A stretch of 14,063 nucleotides of DNA. Origin: DASVEE01 sp036399695 (lineage in GTDB: Bacteria > Acidobacteriota > Thermoanaerobaculia > Gp7-AA8). The DNA lies in contig DASWMP010000337.1 in assembly GCA_036399695.1 (NCBI GenBank), positions 1-14,063 on the forward strand. The letters run 5' to 3'. Positions 7,106 through 14,015 of this stretch are shown in pieces. The translations under genes and the position numbers were made by a program. Under the pieces are notes generated by a model. It did not search any database and was not told the origin of the DNA. It worked only from the letters and a program-made list of their open reading frames with translations. Within the stretch, counting starts at the first letter, position 1; each line of letters begins with the position of its first letter.

Positions 7106-7923
7106 CCGAGGCGTGCCACCACATGCGGCCGGGCCAGACGGTTGAACAGCCAGGCCAGCACCAGCGCCGGGATCGTCAGGGCCATGACCGTGGCGAAGCC
7201 GTCCGTTGCCGGACCGGCAGTCAGCCAGGCGCGGGTCGTGTCGAGCAGGGGAGTGACAGGGTTGAAGCGGAGGATGCCCCAGCGCGGCGTCGCGTAAAGC
7301 ACCGGCGTCAGAAAGATCCAGAAGGTGGTGACGAGGGCGATGCCGCGGCTCACGTCGTCGTACAGCATGCCCGCGGGCGTCGCCAGCAGTCCGATCGTGA
7401 GCCCGAGCAGCGTCAGCGCGACGATCCCGAACGGTACGAGCAGCAGCGTCGCCTGCATCGGGACATGGAGGACGAGGAGCATGGCCGCCAGCACGACGAG
7501 GCGCACCGCGCAGTTCAGCAGCACTTCCAGCGCCCCGGCCACGATCAACGCCTCATGCGGCACCCGGCTGCGCGTGATCATCTGCCGCCCGGCCCCGAGC
7601 TGCTGCAGCGGCGCGTTCAGGGCATCGACGAACACCTGCCAGAGGATCGTGCCGGCGAGCACGTAGACGGGATAGGGGAGCCCCGTCGGCGCGATGGCCA
7701 CGATCCCCCGCCCCTGCAGGTACACCCACACGAGCGTGGTCCCGACGGTCGGCAGCAGCAGCCACAGCGCCCCGAGCCACGAGCGCCGGTAACGCGTCTG
7801 CACGTTGCTGAGAAACAACCGCCACGCCACCGGCAGCGACCGTCCCAGATCCCTCGCCCCCTCCGCCAAAAAACGCGCCGGCCGCCCCAACTCCGAATGC
7901 GCCGTGTAAACGGTCTCACTCAT
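7102..7923 (-). CDS. wzm: ABC-2 type transporter permease, Wzm/TagG-like
   Basis: A 273-residue inner-membrane permease, first gene of the operon. The cytoplasmic N-terminus leads into RYRRSWLGALWLLLPTV (residues 44-60), a hallmark of polysaccharide-export permeases. About six hydrophobic helices follow (roughly 51-70, 84-105, 131-153, 157-181, 194-211 and 243-262). The late motif LTPVLYATP followed by NPVTPLLDTTRAWL (205-234) is typical of the Wzm/KpsM/TagG group. It should pair with the Wzt-like ATPase encoded at 3691-4896. Family members move undecaprenyl-linked glycans, teichoic acids or other bulky lipid-linked products. The ATG at 7923 has no strong Shine-Dalgarno sequence. The 70 bases upstream, between it and the DUF3224 gene, must hold the operon promoter unless transcription reads through. 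I saw no convincing -35/-10 pair there. Confidence 0.9.
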   Translation of the reverse strand: MSETVYTAHSELGRPARFLAEGARDLGRSLPVAWRLFLSNVQTRYRRSWLGALWLLLPTVGTTLVWVYLQGRGIVAIAPTGLPYPVYVLAGTILWQVFVDALNAPLQQLGAGRQMITRSRVPHEALIVAGALEVLLNCAVRLVVLAAMLLVLHVPMQATLLLVPFGIVALTLLGLTIGLLATPAGMLYDDVSRGIALVTTFWIFLTPVLYATPRWGILRFNPVTPLLDTTRAWLTAGPATDGFATVMALTIPALVLAWLFNRLARPHVVARLG

Positions 7924-7993
7924 CTGGCCCGCAGTCTAACCGCGTCCAGTTGCGAGCGTGCCATTGGTCTGCCGGATCCCGGTCGCTACCGCC

Positions 7994-8467
7994 TTACCCC
8001 TCCGGCTCGATCGTGTAGTCGAACTGGTACGAGTGCTTGCCGCCTTCGATGATGATCTTCATCGTGCCGGTGAGGCCTTTCAGCTCGCCGGTGCCGGAAT
8101 CGGGGACGACTTGGATCTCCAGGCGAAAGTCGCCGCCTTTGCGCATGGTGCCGTTGTGGACCAGGGAGAACGAGCCTTTGCGGCCGCGCAGCGTTCCGGT
8201 GACCCGTTCGATGGCGACGTAGGCGGCCGAGCCTTCGACCGTGCCCTCGACGCTCATCATCTCGCCCGAGCTCGTTCCTTCCAGCTCGCCGCTGAAACCC
8301 TTGTCCAGCGTCATGCGAGGGAAGCGGCCCTCCTCCGCAACCGGCGCCACCTTCACTTCGAATGTTCCGCTCGCACGCTCGTTCATGGATGTACGCTTCT
8401 CCTCTGCCGCCGCCGTGGCGGCCAGCAGGCTGCCGGCCAGCAGGACGGCGATCGTGATTCGTTTCAT
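7994..8467 (-). CDS. Secreted DUF3224-family protein
   Basis: 157 residues. The N-terminus MKRITIAVLLAGSLLAATAAA is a clear Sec signal peptide with likely cleavage after an Ala near residue 21 or 22, so the mature protein is periplasmic or extracellular. The rest is glycine- and beta-strand-rich and matches the DUF3224 pattern: ASGTFEVKVAPV, a Leu-Asp-Lys-x-Phe stretch with SGELEGTSSGEM, YVAIERVTGTLRGRKGSFSL with HNGTM, and VVPDSGTGELKGLTGT. Members are small single-domain beta proteins of unknown biochemical role. Its start is ATG at 8467. It is divergent from the AraC regulator gene with about 50 bases between starts, a hint of co-regulation. It ends 70 bases before the operon's first gene on the same strand, so read-through into the operon cannot be excluded. 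Confidence 0.85.
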   Translation of the reverse strand: MKRITIAVLLAGSLLAATAAAEEKRTSMNERASGTFEVKVAPVAEEGRFPRMTLDKGFSGELEGTSSGEMMSVEGTVEGSAAYVAIERVTGTLRGRKGSFSLVHNGTMRKGGDFRLEIQVVPDSGTGELKGLTGTMKIIIEGGKHSYQFDYTIEPEG

Positions 8468-8517
8468 GGCCCATAGCGTAGCCGGGCCGGCACTGCACAG
8501 GATTGAATAAACGCGAC
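8468..8517. promoter_or_regulatory. Short divergent intergenic region between DUF3224 and AraC genes
   Basis: Only about 50 bases separate the two divergent starts, so both promoters and any AraC operator must overlap here or extend into the coding ends. I cannot identify -35/-10 elements or a clear direct repeat. The call rests on gene geometry alone. Confidence 0.35.
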
Positions 8518-9315
8518 ATGGTGCGGGTCAAGCACGAAAAACCACGCGGGGTGCTCAACGTCCGCTCCGCGGCACTGGCGCACGGACTGTCGCGCTACGC
8601 GCCGTCGGAAGCGCTCGCGCCGTTCGTCGAGCACTACTGGATCGTGCGCTGGAGTCTGGCCGAGCCGCGCCGGGCCGAGACGCTGCCGCACCCGTCGATC
8701 CACATGGTGCTCGAGCCGGCCCGCTCCGAGATCGTGGGAGTGATGCGTGGCAAGTTCTCGCGGATGCTGGAAGGGGAGGGACGGGTTATCGGCACCAAGT
8801 TCCGTCCCGGCGCCTTCCGTGCCTTCGTCGACCGGCCGGTCTCGTCCTTCAGCGATCGGCGCTGGCCGCTGGCGGCGGTGTTCGGCGACCGGCTGAACGG
8901 CTTCGACGCTCGCGCGCTCGCGCAGCCGGACGACGCTGGCGCGGTCGAAGAGATCGAAGCGTTTCTGCAGTCGCTGCATCCCGTCGCCAGCGACGCCATG
9001 GTCCTGGCGGGACGGATCACCGGGCGCATCGCCGCCGGACGGGAGATCACCCGCGTCGAGCAGCTCGTCGAAGAGCTCGGAATCAGCCTGCGCCAACTGC
9101 AGCGACTCTTCCGCGAGTATGTCGGCGTGACGCCGAAGTGGGTGATCCAGCGCTACCGGCTGATCGAAGCCGCCGAACGGCTCGCCTCCGGACCCCTGCC
9201 CGATCTCGCCGGCCTCGCCGCGGAGCTCGGATACGCCGACCAGCCGCACTTCATCCGCGATTTCAAGAAGATCGTCGGCCGCGCACCCGCGGAGTACGCC
9301 CGGCAGATCGAGTAA
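8518..9315 (+). CDS. AraC-family transcriptional regulator with DUF6597-like N-terminal domain
   Basis: 265 residues from ATG 8518; an in-frame TTG at 8503 is an alternative start, and neither is decided by a clear ribosome site. The N-terminal half (about 20-130) has the sensor-like pattern YAPSEALAPFVEHYWIVRW, LPHPSIHMVLE, and IGTKFRPGAFRAFVDRPVSSF. It resembles the DUF6597 domain found on many AraC-type regulators. The C-terminal half has two helix-turn-helix motifs: VEQLVEELGISLRQLQRLF (180-198) and the AraC signature LAGLAAELGYADQPHFIRDFKKIVG (230-254), ending in PAEYARQ. It should bind DNA and switch nearby genes in response to an unknown ligand. The divergent DUF3224 gene is the closest likely target. 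Downstream is a long repeat region with no further + strand gene. Confidence 0.88.
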   Translation: MVRVKHEKPRGVLNVRSAALAHGLSRYAPSEALAPFVEHYWIVRWSLAEPRRAETLPHPSIHMVLEPARSEIVGVMRGKFSRMLEGEGRVIGTKFRPGAFRAFVDRPVSSFSDRRWPLAAVFGDRLNGFDARALAQPDDAGAVEEIEAFLQSLHPVASDAMVLAGRITGRIAAGREITRVEQLVEELGISLRQLQRLFREYVGVTPKWVIQRYRLIEAAERLASGPLPDLAGLAAELGYADQPHFIRDFKKIVGRAPAEYARQIE

Positions 9316-9402
9316 TCGTCCTCGACCTGCCGGCCGGACTTTTCGAGTCACGAGCACTTCGCAACGAGTGATCCGCAATGCCCGCCGCGTGCGCCGCCAC
9401 AC

Positions 9403-9727
9403 TCCCGGAGTGTCGCCGCTTCCTCCGGGACTGTCGCGAATTGCTCCCGGCGTGTCGCTCGATGGGTTTCGAGTGTCGCGCAATCGTTTTTGGGTGCGGC
9501 GCGATCGATTTTGAGTGTCACTAAACCGGTTTTGAGTGTCGCGAAATCGGTTTGGAGTGTTGCGAAATCGGTTTCGAGTGTCGCGAAATCGGTTTCGAGT
9601 GTCGCGAAATCGGTTTGGAGTGTCGCGAAATCGGTTTGGAGTGTCACGCGATCGGTTTTGAGAGTCGCGCGAGAATCAAAACCGCATTCGCGACACTCAA
9701 AATCGATCGCACGACACTCAAAACCGG
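9403..9727. repeat. 21-base-period tandem array, about 13 forward units then about 3 inverted units
   Basis: The core GTGTCGC or a close variant recurs at exactly 21-base steps: 9410, 9431, 9452, 9473, 9494, 9515, 9536, 9557, 9578, 9599, 9620, 9641 and 9662. The best unit reads GAGTGTCGCGAAATCGGTTT plus one variable base. Units at 9536-9641 are nearly identical and those before about 9470 are degenerate, as in an array that homogenises at one end. After 9670 the unit appears reverse-complemented (CGACACTCAAA at 9691 and 9712, a poor copy at 9670), again 21 apart. The spacing is too short and unit-like for a CRISPR, because no unique spacers separate the repeats. Possible roles are bidirectional termination, protein binding in phase with two helical turns, or a neutral minisatellite. 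Confidence 0.9.
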
Positions 9728-9732
9728 GGCAC

Positions 9733-9754
9733 GGACAGACAAGAGTGTCTGTCC
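9733..9754. repeat. 22-base perfect hairpin, copy 1
   Basis: Arms GGACAGACA and TGTCTGTCC pair perfectly over nine bases around the loop AGAG. The copy at 14016-14037 has identical arms and differs only in the loop. It lies about 50 bases beyond the stop of the molybdopterin subunit gene (9805), so it could help end that transcript. No U-tract follows it on the minus strand, so a Rho-independent terminator is not supported. It looks like a REP-type dispersed element. Confidence 0.8.
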
Positions 9755-9804
9755 TACATCAGAGATGCCGCCCCGAACCGGAAATCGGAAATCGACCACA
9801 CCCC

Positions 9805-12021
9805 TCACAACAACTTATCAGGCGTAATCGGCAGCTCCCGCACGCGCCGCCCGGTCGCATGAAACACCGCGTTGGCGATGGCCGCGGGAATGCCGACCAT
9901 CCCGAGCTCCCCCATGCCCTTCACGCCGAGCGGGTTGATGATCCGGTCGTCCTCCTCGACGAATTCGGTCTCGATGTGATGGATGTCCGCGTTGACCGGG
10001 ACGTGGTAGTGCTGCAGGTTCGGGTTCATGATCCGGCCGAAGCGGTGATCGATCTCCGTGGCCTCCTGCAGCGCCATGCCGATGCCCCAGACGATGCCGC
10101 CGATCTCCTGGCTGTGCGACGCCTTCGGGTTGATGATCTTCCCGCAGGCCGACACCTCGATCGCCCGCGTGACGCGCACCGTCCCGAGGTCCGGGTCCAC
10201 TTTCACCTCGATGAACTGTGCGCCGTGCGCCAGTGAGGCGTAATTCCGGCGCTCCTGCGGCGGCCGCGCCTCATACGTCTCGCTGATCGCTTCCAGGCCA
10301 TGGCGGCGCATCAGACCGGCGATCTCGACGAAGCGCGACGGGTCGCTCTTGAGTTGCAGACGGCCGTCCAGCATCTCGATGTCCGCCGCGGCAACGGCGC
10401 GCAGGGGGGAGCCGGTGTCCTGATTGGCGAGCGTCAGCAGCCGCGCACCGATGGCCAGCGCGGCGCCGTAGACCGCCGAGCCGACGCTGGCCGTCGTCTT
10501 CGAGCCGCCCTGCGACGGCGCGCGCGGGAACTTCGTGTCGCCGAGCTCGAAGTGCACCTGTTCGGGACGCAGCCCGAGGTACTCGGCGGCGATCATCGTC
10601 ATGACCGTGTACGTGCCGGGGCCGATGTCGCTCGTGGCGCTGGTCACGTGTGCCGTGCCGTCGGCGCGCAGGGTGATGTTCGCCCGCGCAGGCGTCATGA
10701 ACGCGCCCCAGACGCCGGTGGCCGTGCCCCAGCCGACGAGCAGCCGGCCGTCGCGCATCGAGCGCGGCTCGAACTTGCGGTTCGGCCAGCCGAATTTCTC
10801 CGCACCGAGGCGATAGCACTCCCGCAGCGCCTTGCTCGACCACGGCTTGCCGCTCTCCGGATCGACTTCCGCGTAGTTGATGAGGCGCAGCTCCAGCGGG
10901 TCGATCTTCAGCTCGTACGCCAGCTCGTCCATCGCGCATTCGAGCGCGAACATGCCGCTGACGGCGCCCGGCGCGCGCATCCAGGTGGGGGTGTTCAGGT
11001 TCGTGCCGGCGGTGCGCACCGGCGCGTAGAGATTCGGGCACGCATAGACCTGCCGCGTGAACTGCGTGGTGCCGTCGTTGAACTCCTCGAAGGCCGACGT
11101 GTTGTGCATCGCGTCGTGAATCATCGCGGAGAGCTTTCCGGATCGGTCCGCGCCGAGGGAGACCTTCTGGATGGTGTAGGGGCGGTAACCGTGGCCCGTG
11201 TACATCTGCGTGCGCGTGTAGACGATCTTCACGGGCCGCTTCAGCTCGCGCGCCGCCATCGCCGTCAACGACGGGTAGTAGTTCGGCCGCAAGGACGATC
11301 CGAACGCGCCGCCGACGAACGGCGAGATGACGTGCACGTTGTCCTCGGGGACGCGAAAGTACGACGCGAGATGCTTGCGGACGTTGAAGACCTCCTGCGT
11401 CTTGTCGAAGATCGTCAGCTTGTCGCCCTGCCACACGGCGACGGCGGCGTGCGGCTCCATTGGATTGTGATGCTCGATGGGGATGCGGTACTCGGCCTCG
11501 ATCTTCACCGGAGCGCTCTTCATCGCTTCCTCGGGATTGCCGCGCCGCCGCGGCGGCGTCCGCGGATTCACGCGTGCGCTTTCGCGCACCGCCTCCGTGT
11601 CCGTCACATGCTTTTCGCCGTTGTACGTCGCCTTGACGAGCCGCGCCGCGTACCGCGCCTGCTCGTACGTCTCGGCGACGACGAGCGCGATCGGCTGCGC
11701 GTTGAAGTAGATCCGGTCCGACTGCAGCGCGCGGAACGAGCGGTCCTGCTCTTCCTGCGTCGCGCGCGGCGGCGCTTCTTCCGTCGAAGCCTTCGGTCCG
11801 AACTTCGGCGTGTTCAGGTGGGTGAAGACGCGGACGACGCCCGGCGCGCGCTCCGCCTCGCCGGTATCGATCGACTTGATCGTGCCGTTCGCGACCGTGC
11901 CGGTCACGATGAAGCCGTAGGCGAGGTTCGGCGCGCGGAACTCGGCCGCGTACTTGGCTTTGCCCGTCACTTTGGCCACGCCATCGACGCGGCTCATCTC
12001 TTTTCCGATGTATCTCGGCAT
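9805..12021 (-). CDS. paoC: Molybdopterin-binding subunit of a xanthine dehydrogenase-family aldehyde oxidoreductase (PaoC/YagR-like)
   Basis: 738 residues, close to E. coli PaoC (YagR, about 730). Visible family motifs are EHHNPMEPHAAVA (183-195), FVGGAFG (235-241), MRAPG (348-352), SDIGPGTYTVMT (464-475), GGSKTTASVGSAV around 505-517, and KGMGELG (701-707) with Glu705 as the likely active-site base. These enzymes hydroxylate aldehydes or N-heterocycles with water at a molybdenum centre and pass electrons to the Fe-S and FAD subunits. The ATG at 12021 is chosen because GGAGGA sits six bases upstream; an upstream in-frame start at 12054 has no such site. The gap to the FAD gene is 13 bases and contains this ribosome site. 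It is the last gene of the operon. The real substrate is unknown. The symbol reflects subunit architecture only. Confidence 0.88.
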   Translation of the reverse strand: MPRYIGKEMSRVDGVAKVTGKAKYAAEFRAPNLAYGFIVTGTVANGTIKSIDTGEAERAPGVVRVFTHLNTPKFGPKASTEEAPPRATQEEQDRSFRALQSDRIYFNAQPIALVVAETYEQARYAARLVKATYNGEKHVTDTEAVRESARVNPRTPPRRRGNPEEAMKSAPVKIEAEYRIPIEHHNPMEPHAAVAVWQGDKLTIFDKTQEVFNVRKHLASYFRVPEDNVHVISPFVGGAFGSSLRPNYYPSLTAMAARELKRPVKIVYTRTQMYTGHGYRPYTIQKVSLGADRSGKLSAMIHDAMHNTSAFEEFNDGTTQFTRQVYACPNLYAPVRTAGTNLNTPTWMRAPGAVSGMFALECAMDELAYELKIDPLELRLINYAEVDPESGKPWSSKALRECYRLGAEKFGWPNRKFEPRSMRDGRLLVGWGTATGVWGAFMTPARANITLRADGTAHVTSATSDIGPGTYTVMTMIAAEYLGLRPEQVHFELGDTKFPRAPSQGGSKTTASVGSAVYGAALAIGARLLTLANQDTGSPLRAVAAADIEMLDGRLQLKSDPSRFVEIAGLMRRHGLEAISETYEARPPQERRNYASLAHGAQFIEVKVDPDLGTVRVTRAIEVSACGKIINPKASHSQEIGGIVWGIGMALQEATEIDHRFGRIMNPNLQHYHVPVNADIHHIETEFVEEDDRIINPLGVKGMGELGMVGIPAAIANAVFHATGRRVRELPITPDKLL

Positions 12022-12034
12022 GACGTCCTCCGGA

Positions 12035-13021
12035 CTACACGAGCCGGCTCGCACGCGTCAGCGCGCGAACGATCGCTCGTCTCCCCAGCTCGACTTTGTA
12101 AGCGTTGTGCGCGAGTGGTCTCGCCTCCCGCATCGCCGCCACGGCAGCACGCTCGAAGCTCTCCTGCGTGGCCGGCTGTCCGGCCAATGCCGCTTCCGCT
12201 TCCCGGCTGCGCCACGGTTTGTGGGCCACGCTGCCGAGGACGACGCGCGCATTGCGGATCGTGGAGCCATCCAGCTCCACTGCCGCGGCCACGGCCACGA
12301 GTGCGAACGCGTACGACGCGCGGTCGCGCACTTTCAGGTAATAGGCGTTGTTTGCGAAGGTCGATTTTGGCAGCTCGATGGCCGTAATGAGCTCGCCATG
12401 CTCGAGGTTCGTGTCCTTCTGTGGCGTATCGCCGGGCAGGCGGTGGAACTCGTCGATGGGAATCGTGCGCTCCCGTCCGTCCGCTGCACGCACGCGCACG
12501 GCCGCTTCATACGCATAGAGCGCATTGGCCATGTCGCCCGGATAGGTGGCAACGCAGGCCTCGCTCCAGCCGAAGATGGCGTGAATGCGATTCAGGCCTT
12601 CGCGCGCCCCGCAGCCGGAGCCGGGCTCGCGCTTATTGCACGGCATGGCGATGTCGTAAAAGTACTGGCAGCGCGTGCGCTGCAGGAGATTGCCGCCGTT
12701 GGTGGCCATGTTGCGCAACTGCGCGGAGGCGCCGGCGACGATGGCCTGCGAGAGCAGGGGATAGTTGCTGCGGATGAGCGGATGGTTGGCGGTGGTGGTA
12801 TTCGTCGCCAGCGCGCCGATGGAGACGCCGCCGCGTAACGGCTTGATCTCCGCGAGCTGGAGCCGGGTGACGTCGACGAGCTGATTGGGCCGCTCGATGT
12901 CCTCTTTCATCAGGTCGAGGATGTTCGTGCCGCCGGCGAGGAACTTCGCCTGCGGGTTCGCGCCGACGGTGCGGGCCGCGGCGTTCGCGTCGGCGGCGCG
13001 CACGTATTTAAACGGTCTCAT
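12035..13021 (-). CDS. paoB: FAD-binding subunit of molybdenum hydroxylase with extra Fe-S cysteines (PaoB/YagS-like)
   Basis: 328 residues with the two FAD-binding signatures of the CO dehydrogenase medium-subunit family: KFLAGGTNILDLMK (26-39) and LRNMATNGGNLLQRTRC (102-118). A cysteine set follows at 118, 128, 137 and 156 (RC, PCNKREPGSGC, EAC). It matches the insertion that holds a [4Fe-4S] cluster in E. coli PaoB, a feature absent from ordinary xanthine dehydrogenase FAD subunits. It has no signal of its own, so it would be carried to the periplasm with the Tat-signalled Fe-S subunit. The ATG at 13021 has AGGAGG seven bases upstream, and the gene overlaps the Fe-S subunit's end by 14 bases. 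An in-frame start at 13048 would add nine residues without a better ribosome site. Confidence 0.88.
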   Translation of the reverse strand: MRPFKYVRAADANAAARTVGANPQAKFLAGGTNILDLMKEDIERPNQLVDVTRLQLAEIKPLRGGVSIGALATNTTTANHPLIRSNYPLLSQAIVAGASAQLRNMATNGGNLLQRTRCQYFYDIAMPCNKREPGSGCGAREGLNRIHAIFGWSEACVATYPGDMANALYAYEAAVRVRAADGRERTIPIDEFHRLPGDTPQKDTNLEHGELITAIELPKSTFANNAYYLKVRDRASYAFALVAVAAAVELDGSTIRNARVVLGSVAHKPWRSREAEAALAGQPATQESFERAAVAAMREARPLAHNAYKVELGRRAIVRALTRASRLV

Positions 13022-13856
13022 AGCCGTCCTCCTGCCTGACGCGGGCAAGTTGCTCTTCGTCGACGAAGCGCCACGTGTGCTGCGTCTGCCGTCCTGAATG
13101 CACTTCCTGGATCGCGGCGACGATGCCGGGATAGGCGCCGCAGCGGCAGATATTGCCGCTCATCCGCTCGCGGATCTGGTCGTCCGTGAGCTCCGTCGCC
13201 GTCGTGCCGACGTCTTCCGTCACGTGGCTGACGTCGCCACGACGCGCCTCTTCAAGGAGCGCCACAGCCGAGCAGAGCTGGCCAGGCGTGCAGTAGCCGC
13301 ACTGGAACGCGTCGTACTTGATGAACGCGGCCTGCATGGGATGGAGCTGATCGCCCTGCGCCAGCCCCTCGACGGTCGTGACCTCTTTCCCTTCCACCGT
13401 GGCCGCGAGGGTGAGGCACGACAGCACGCGACGCCCGTCGACGATCACCGTACACGCGCCGCACTGCCCCTGGTCGCAGCCTTTCTTCGAGCCGGTGAGC
13501 TCGAGCCGCTCGCGCAAGGCGTCGAGCAGCACGACGCGCGAATCGAGCTCGAGCGTCTTCGTCGCCCCGTTGACCTTGAACGCGACTTTGACGAGGTTCT
13601 GCCCGGCTGGACCGGCCGCCGTCACGGCATCGGCCGCGGGTGCGAGCGCCGCGAGCGCTTCCTGCTGCGCCAGCAGGTCGAGCGCGAATAACCCGAGGCC
13701 GCCGGCAATCGTCGTCCCGAGGAACGTGCGCCGCGTGTGGCCGCCGCCGCCGCCGATCTGACTGGCATCGAGCTCGGGTATTTCTGCGAGGAGTGCCTCT
13801 TCGTCGTCGCTCAGCGGGGTGTCCGGGTCGTGGTCGTCATCGAGCTCGTCGCTCAT
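13008..13856 (-). CDS. paoA: Tat-exported 2x[2Fe-2S] subunit of molybdenum hydroxylase (PaoA/YagT-like)
   Basis: 282 residues. After a long acidic, glycine-ending N-terminal stretch (1-40) comes a twin-arginine signal, TRRTFLGTTIAGGLGLFALDLLA (41-63), so the folded complex is probably exported to the periplasm by Tat. The plant-type [2Fe-2S] cluster is held by Cys127, 132, 135 and 147 (GCDQGQCGAC and SC). The second cluster, in the alpha-helical domain, is held by Cys186, 189, 237 and 239 (CGYC and CRC). The length exceeds that of E. coli PaoA (about 229) mainly in the N-terminal region and a C-terminal tail. The ATG at 13856 has AGGAGG about five bases upstream. It is the first gene of a three-gene operon. 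XdhC/MocD-type cofactor-insertion factors, often nearby, are not in the window. Confidence 0.9.
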   Translation of the reverse strand: MSDELDDDHDPDTPLSDDEEALLAEIPELDASQIGGGGGHTRRTFLGTTIAGGLGLFALDLLAQQEALAALAPAADAVTAAGPAGQNLVKVAFKVNGATKTLELDSRVVLLDALRERLELTGSKKGCDQGQCGACTVIVDGRRVLSCLTLAATVEGKEVTTVEGLAQGDQLHPMQAAFIKYDAFQCGYCTPGQLCSAVALLEEARRGDVSHVTEDVGTTATELTDDQIRERMSGNICRCGAYPGIVAAIQEVHSGRQTQHTWRFVDEEQLARVRQEDGYETV

Positions 13857-13970
13857 ACATCCCTCCTGTCGCCATGCAGCTATTCAGGGGCAATGCATGT
13901 GGCCAGCCCGAATTCGGCCTCGCTCGACGCGAGTCTCGCAGTGCGGTGGCGCAGGAGGGTGTCTCAAAAC

Positions 13971-13984
13971 AGAGTGCACACTCT
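13971..13984. promoter_or_regulatory. Inverted repeat, possible operator
   Basis: AGAGTG and CACTCT are perfect six-base arms around CA, located about 115 bases upstream of the hydroxylase operon start. Size and position suit a dimeric regulator site, but such short palindromes also occur by chance. Confidence 0.25.
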
Positions 13985-14015
13985 CTGAGGCCTTGAAATC
14001 GGCGCCTGCGGGCGC

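Larger units (their letters stand above)
844..7923 (-). other. Predicted seven-gene tailoring and export operon
   Basis: Seven minus-strand genes are read in the order permease, P450, O-methyltransferase, ATPase, PhyH oxygenase, cyclase-like protein, sulfotransferase. Stop and start codons overlap by four bases at 7102-7105, 5915-5918, 4893-4896, 2687-2690 and 1737-1740. Such regular overlaps strongly suggest one transcript with coupled translation. The only break is the 176-base repeat-bearing gap at 3515-3690. The families together imply synthesis, oxidation, methylation and sulfation of a product and its export by a Wzm/Wzt-type pump. No glycosyltransferase, polyketide synthase or terpene precursor enzyme lies within the window, so the scaffold-forming genes, if clustered, are elsewhere, perhaps left of the edge. 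Confidence 0.75.
9316..9804. other. Gene-free convergent interval filled with repeats
   Basis: This 489-base stretch lies between the 3' ends of the AraC regulator gene (+) and the molybdopterin subunit gene (minus). It holds the 21-base array and the 22-base hairpin annotated separately. The remaining flanks (9316-9400 and 9755-9804) show nothing I can name. Open frames across it on both strands arise because 21 is divisible by three. Confidence 0.75.

Noticed and set aside
7924..7993. Sigma-70 promoter ahead of the permease gene (minus strand TAGACT as -10)
   Set aside because: No acceptable -35 hexamer lies at a 16-18 base distance; a promoter is needed by position but not shown by sequence.
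9403..9727. CRISPR array
   Set aside because: Repeat units abut with no unique spacers, the period is 21 bases, the orientation switches, and no cas genes are present.
9733..9754. Rho-independent terminator of the hydroxylase operon
   Set aside because: The stem is perfect but no U-rich run follows on the minus strand, and the same element also lies upstream of the operon, so a general repeat is the better description.
10300..12387. Very long + strand open frame (about 695 codons) opposite the molybdopterin and FAD subunit genes
   Set aside because: It is antisense to two genes with clear catalytic motifs, and its translation is Arg- and Ala-rich without any domain. High GC content makes such frames common. 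The same applies to the + strand frame at 3664-5208 opposite the ATPase.
13887..13905. Sigma-54 promoter for the hydroxylase operon (minus strand TGGCC then TTGCCCC)
   Set aside because: The distance between the GG and GC elements is one base too long for the strict -24/-12 spacing, and no enhancer-binding protein is nearby.
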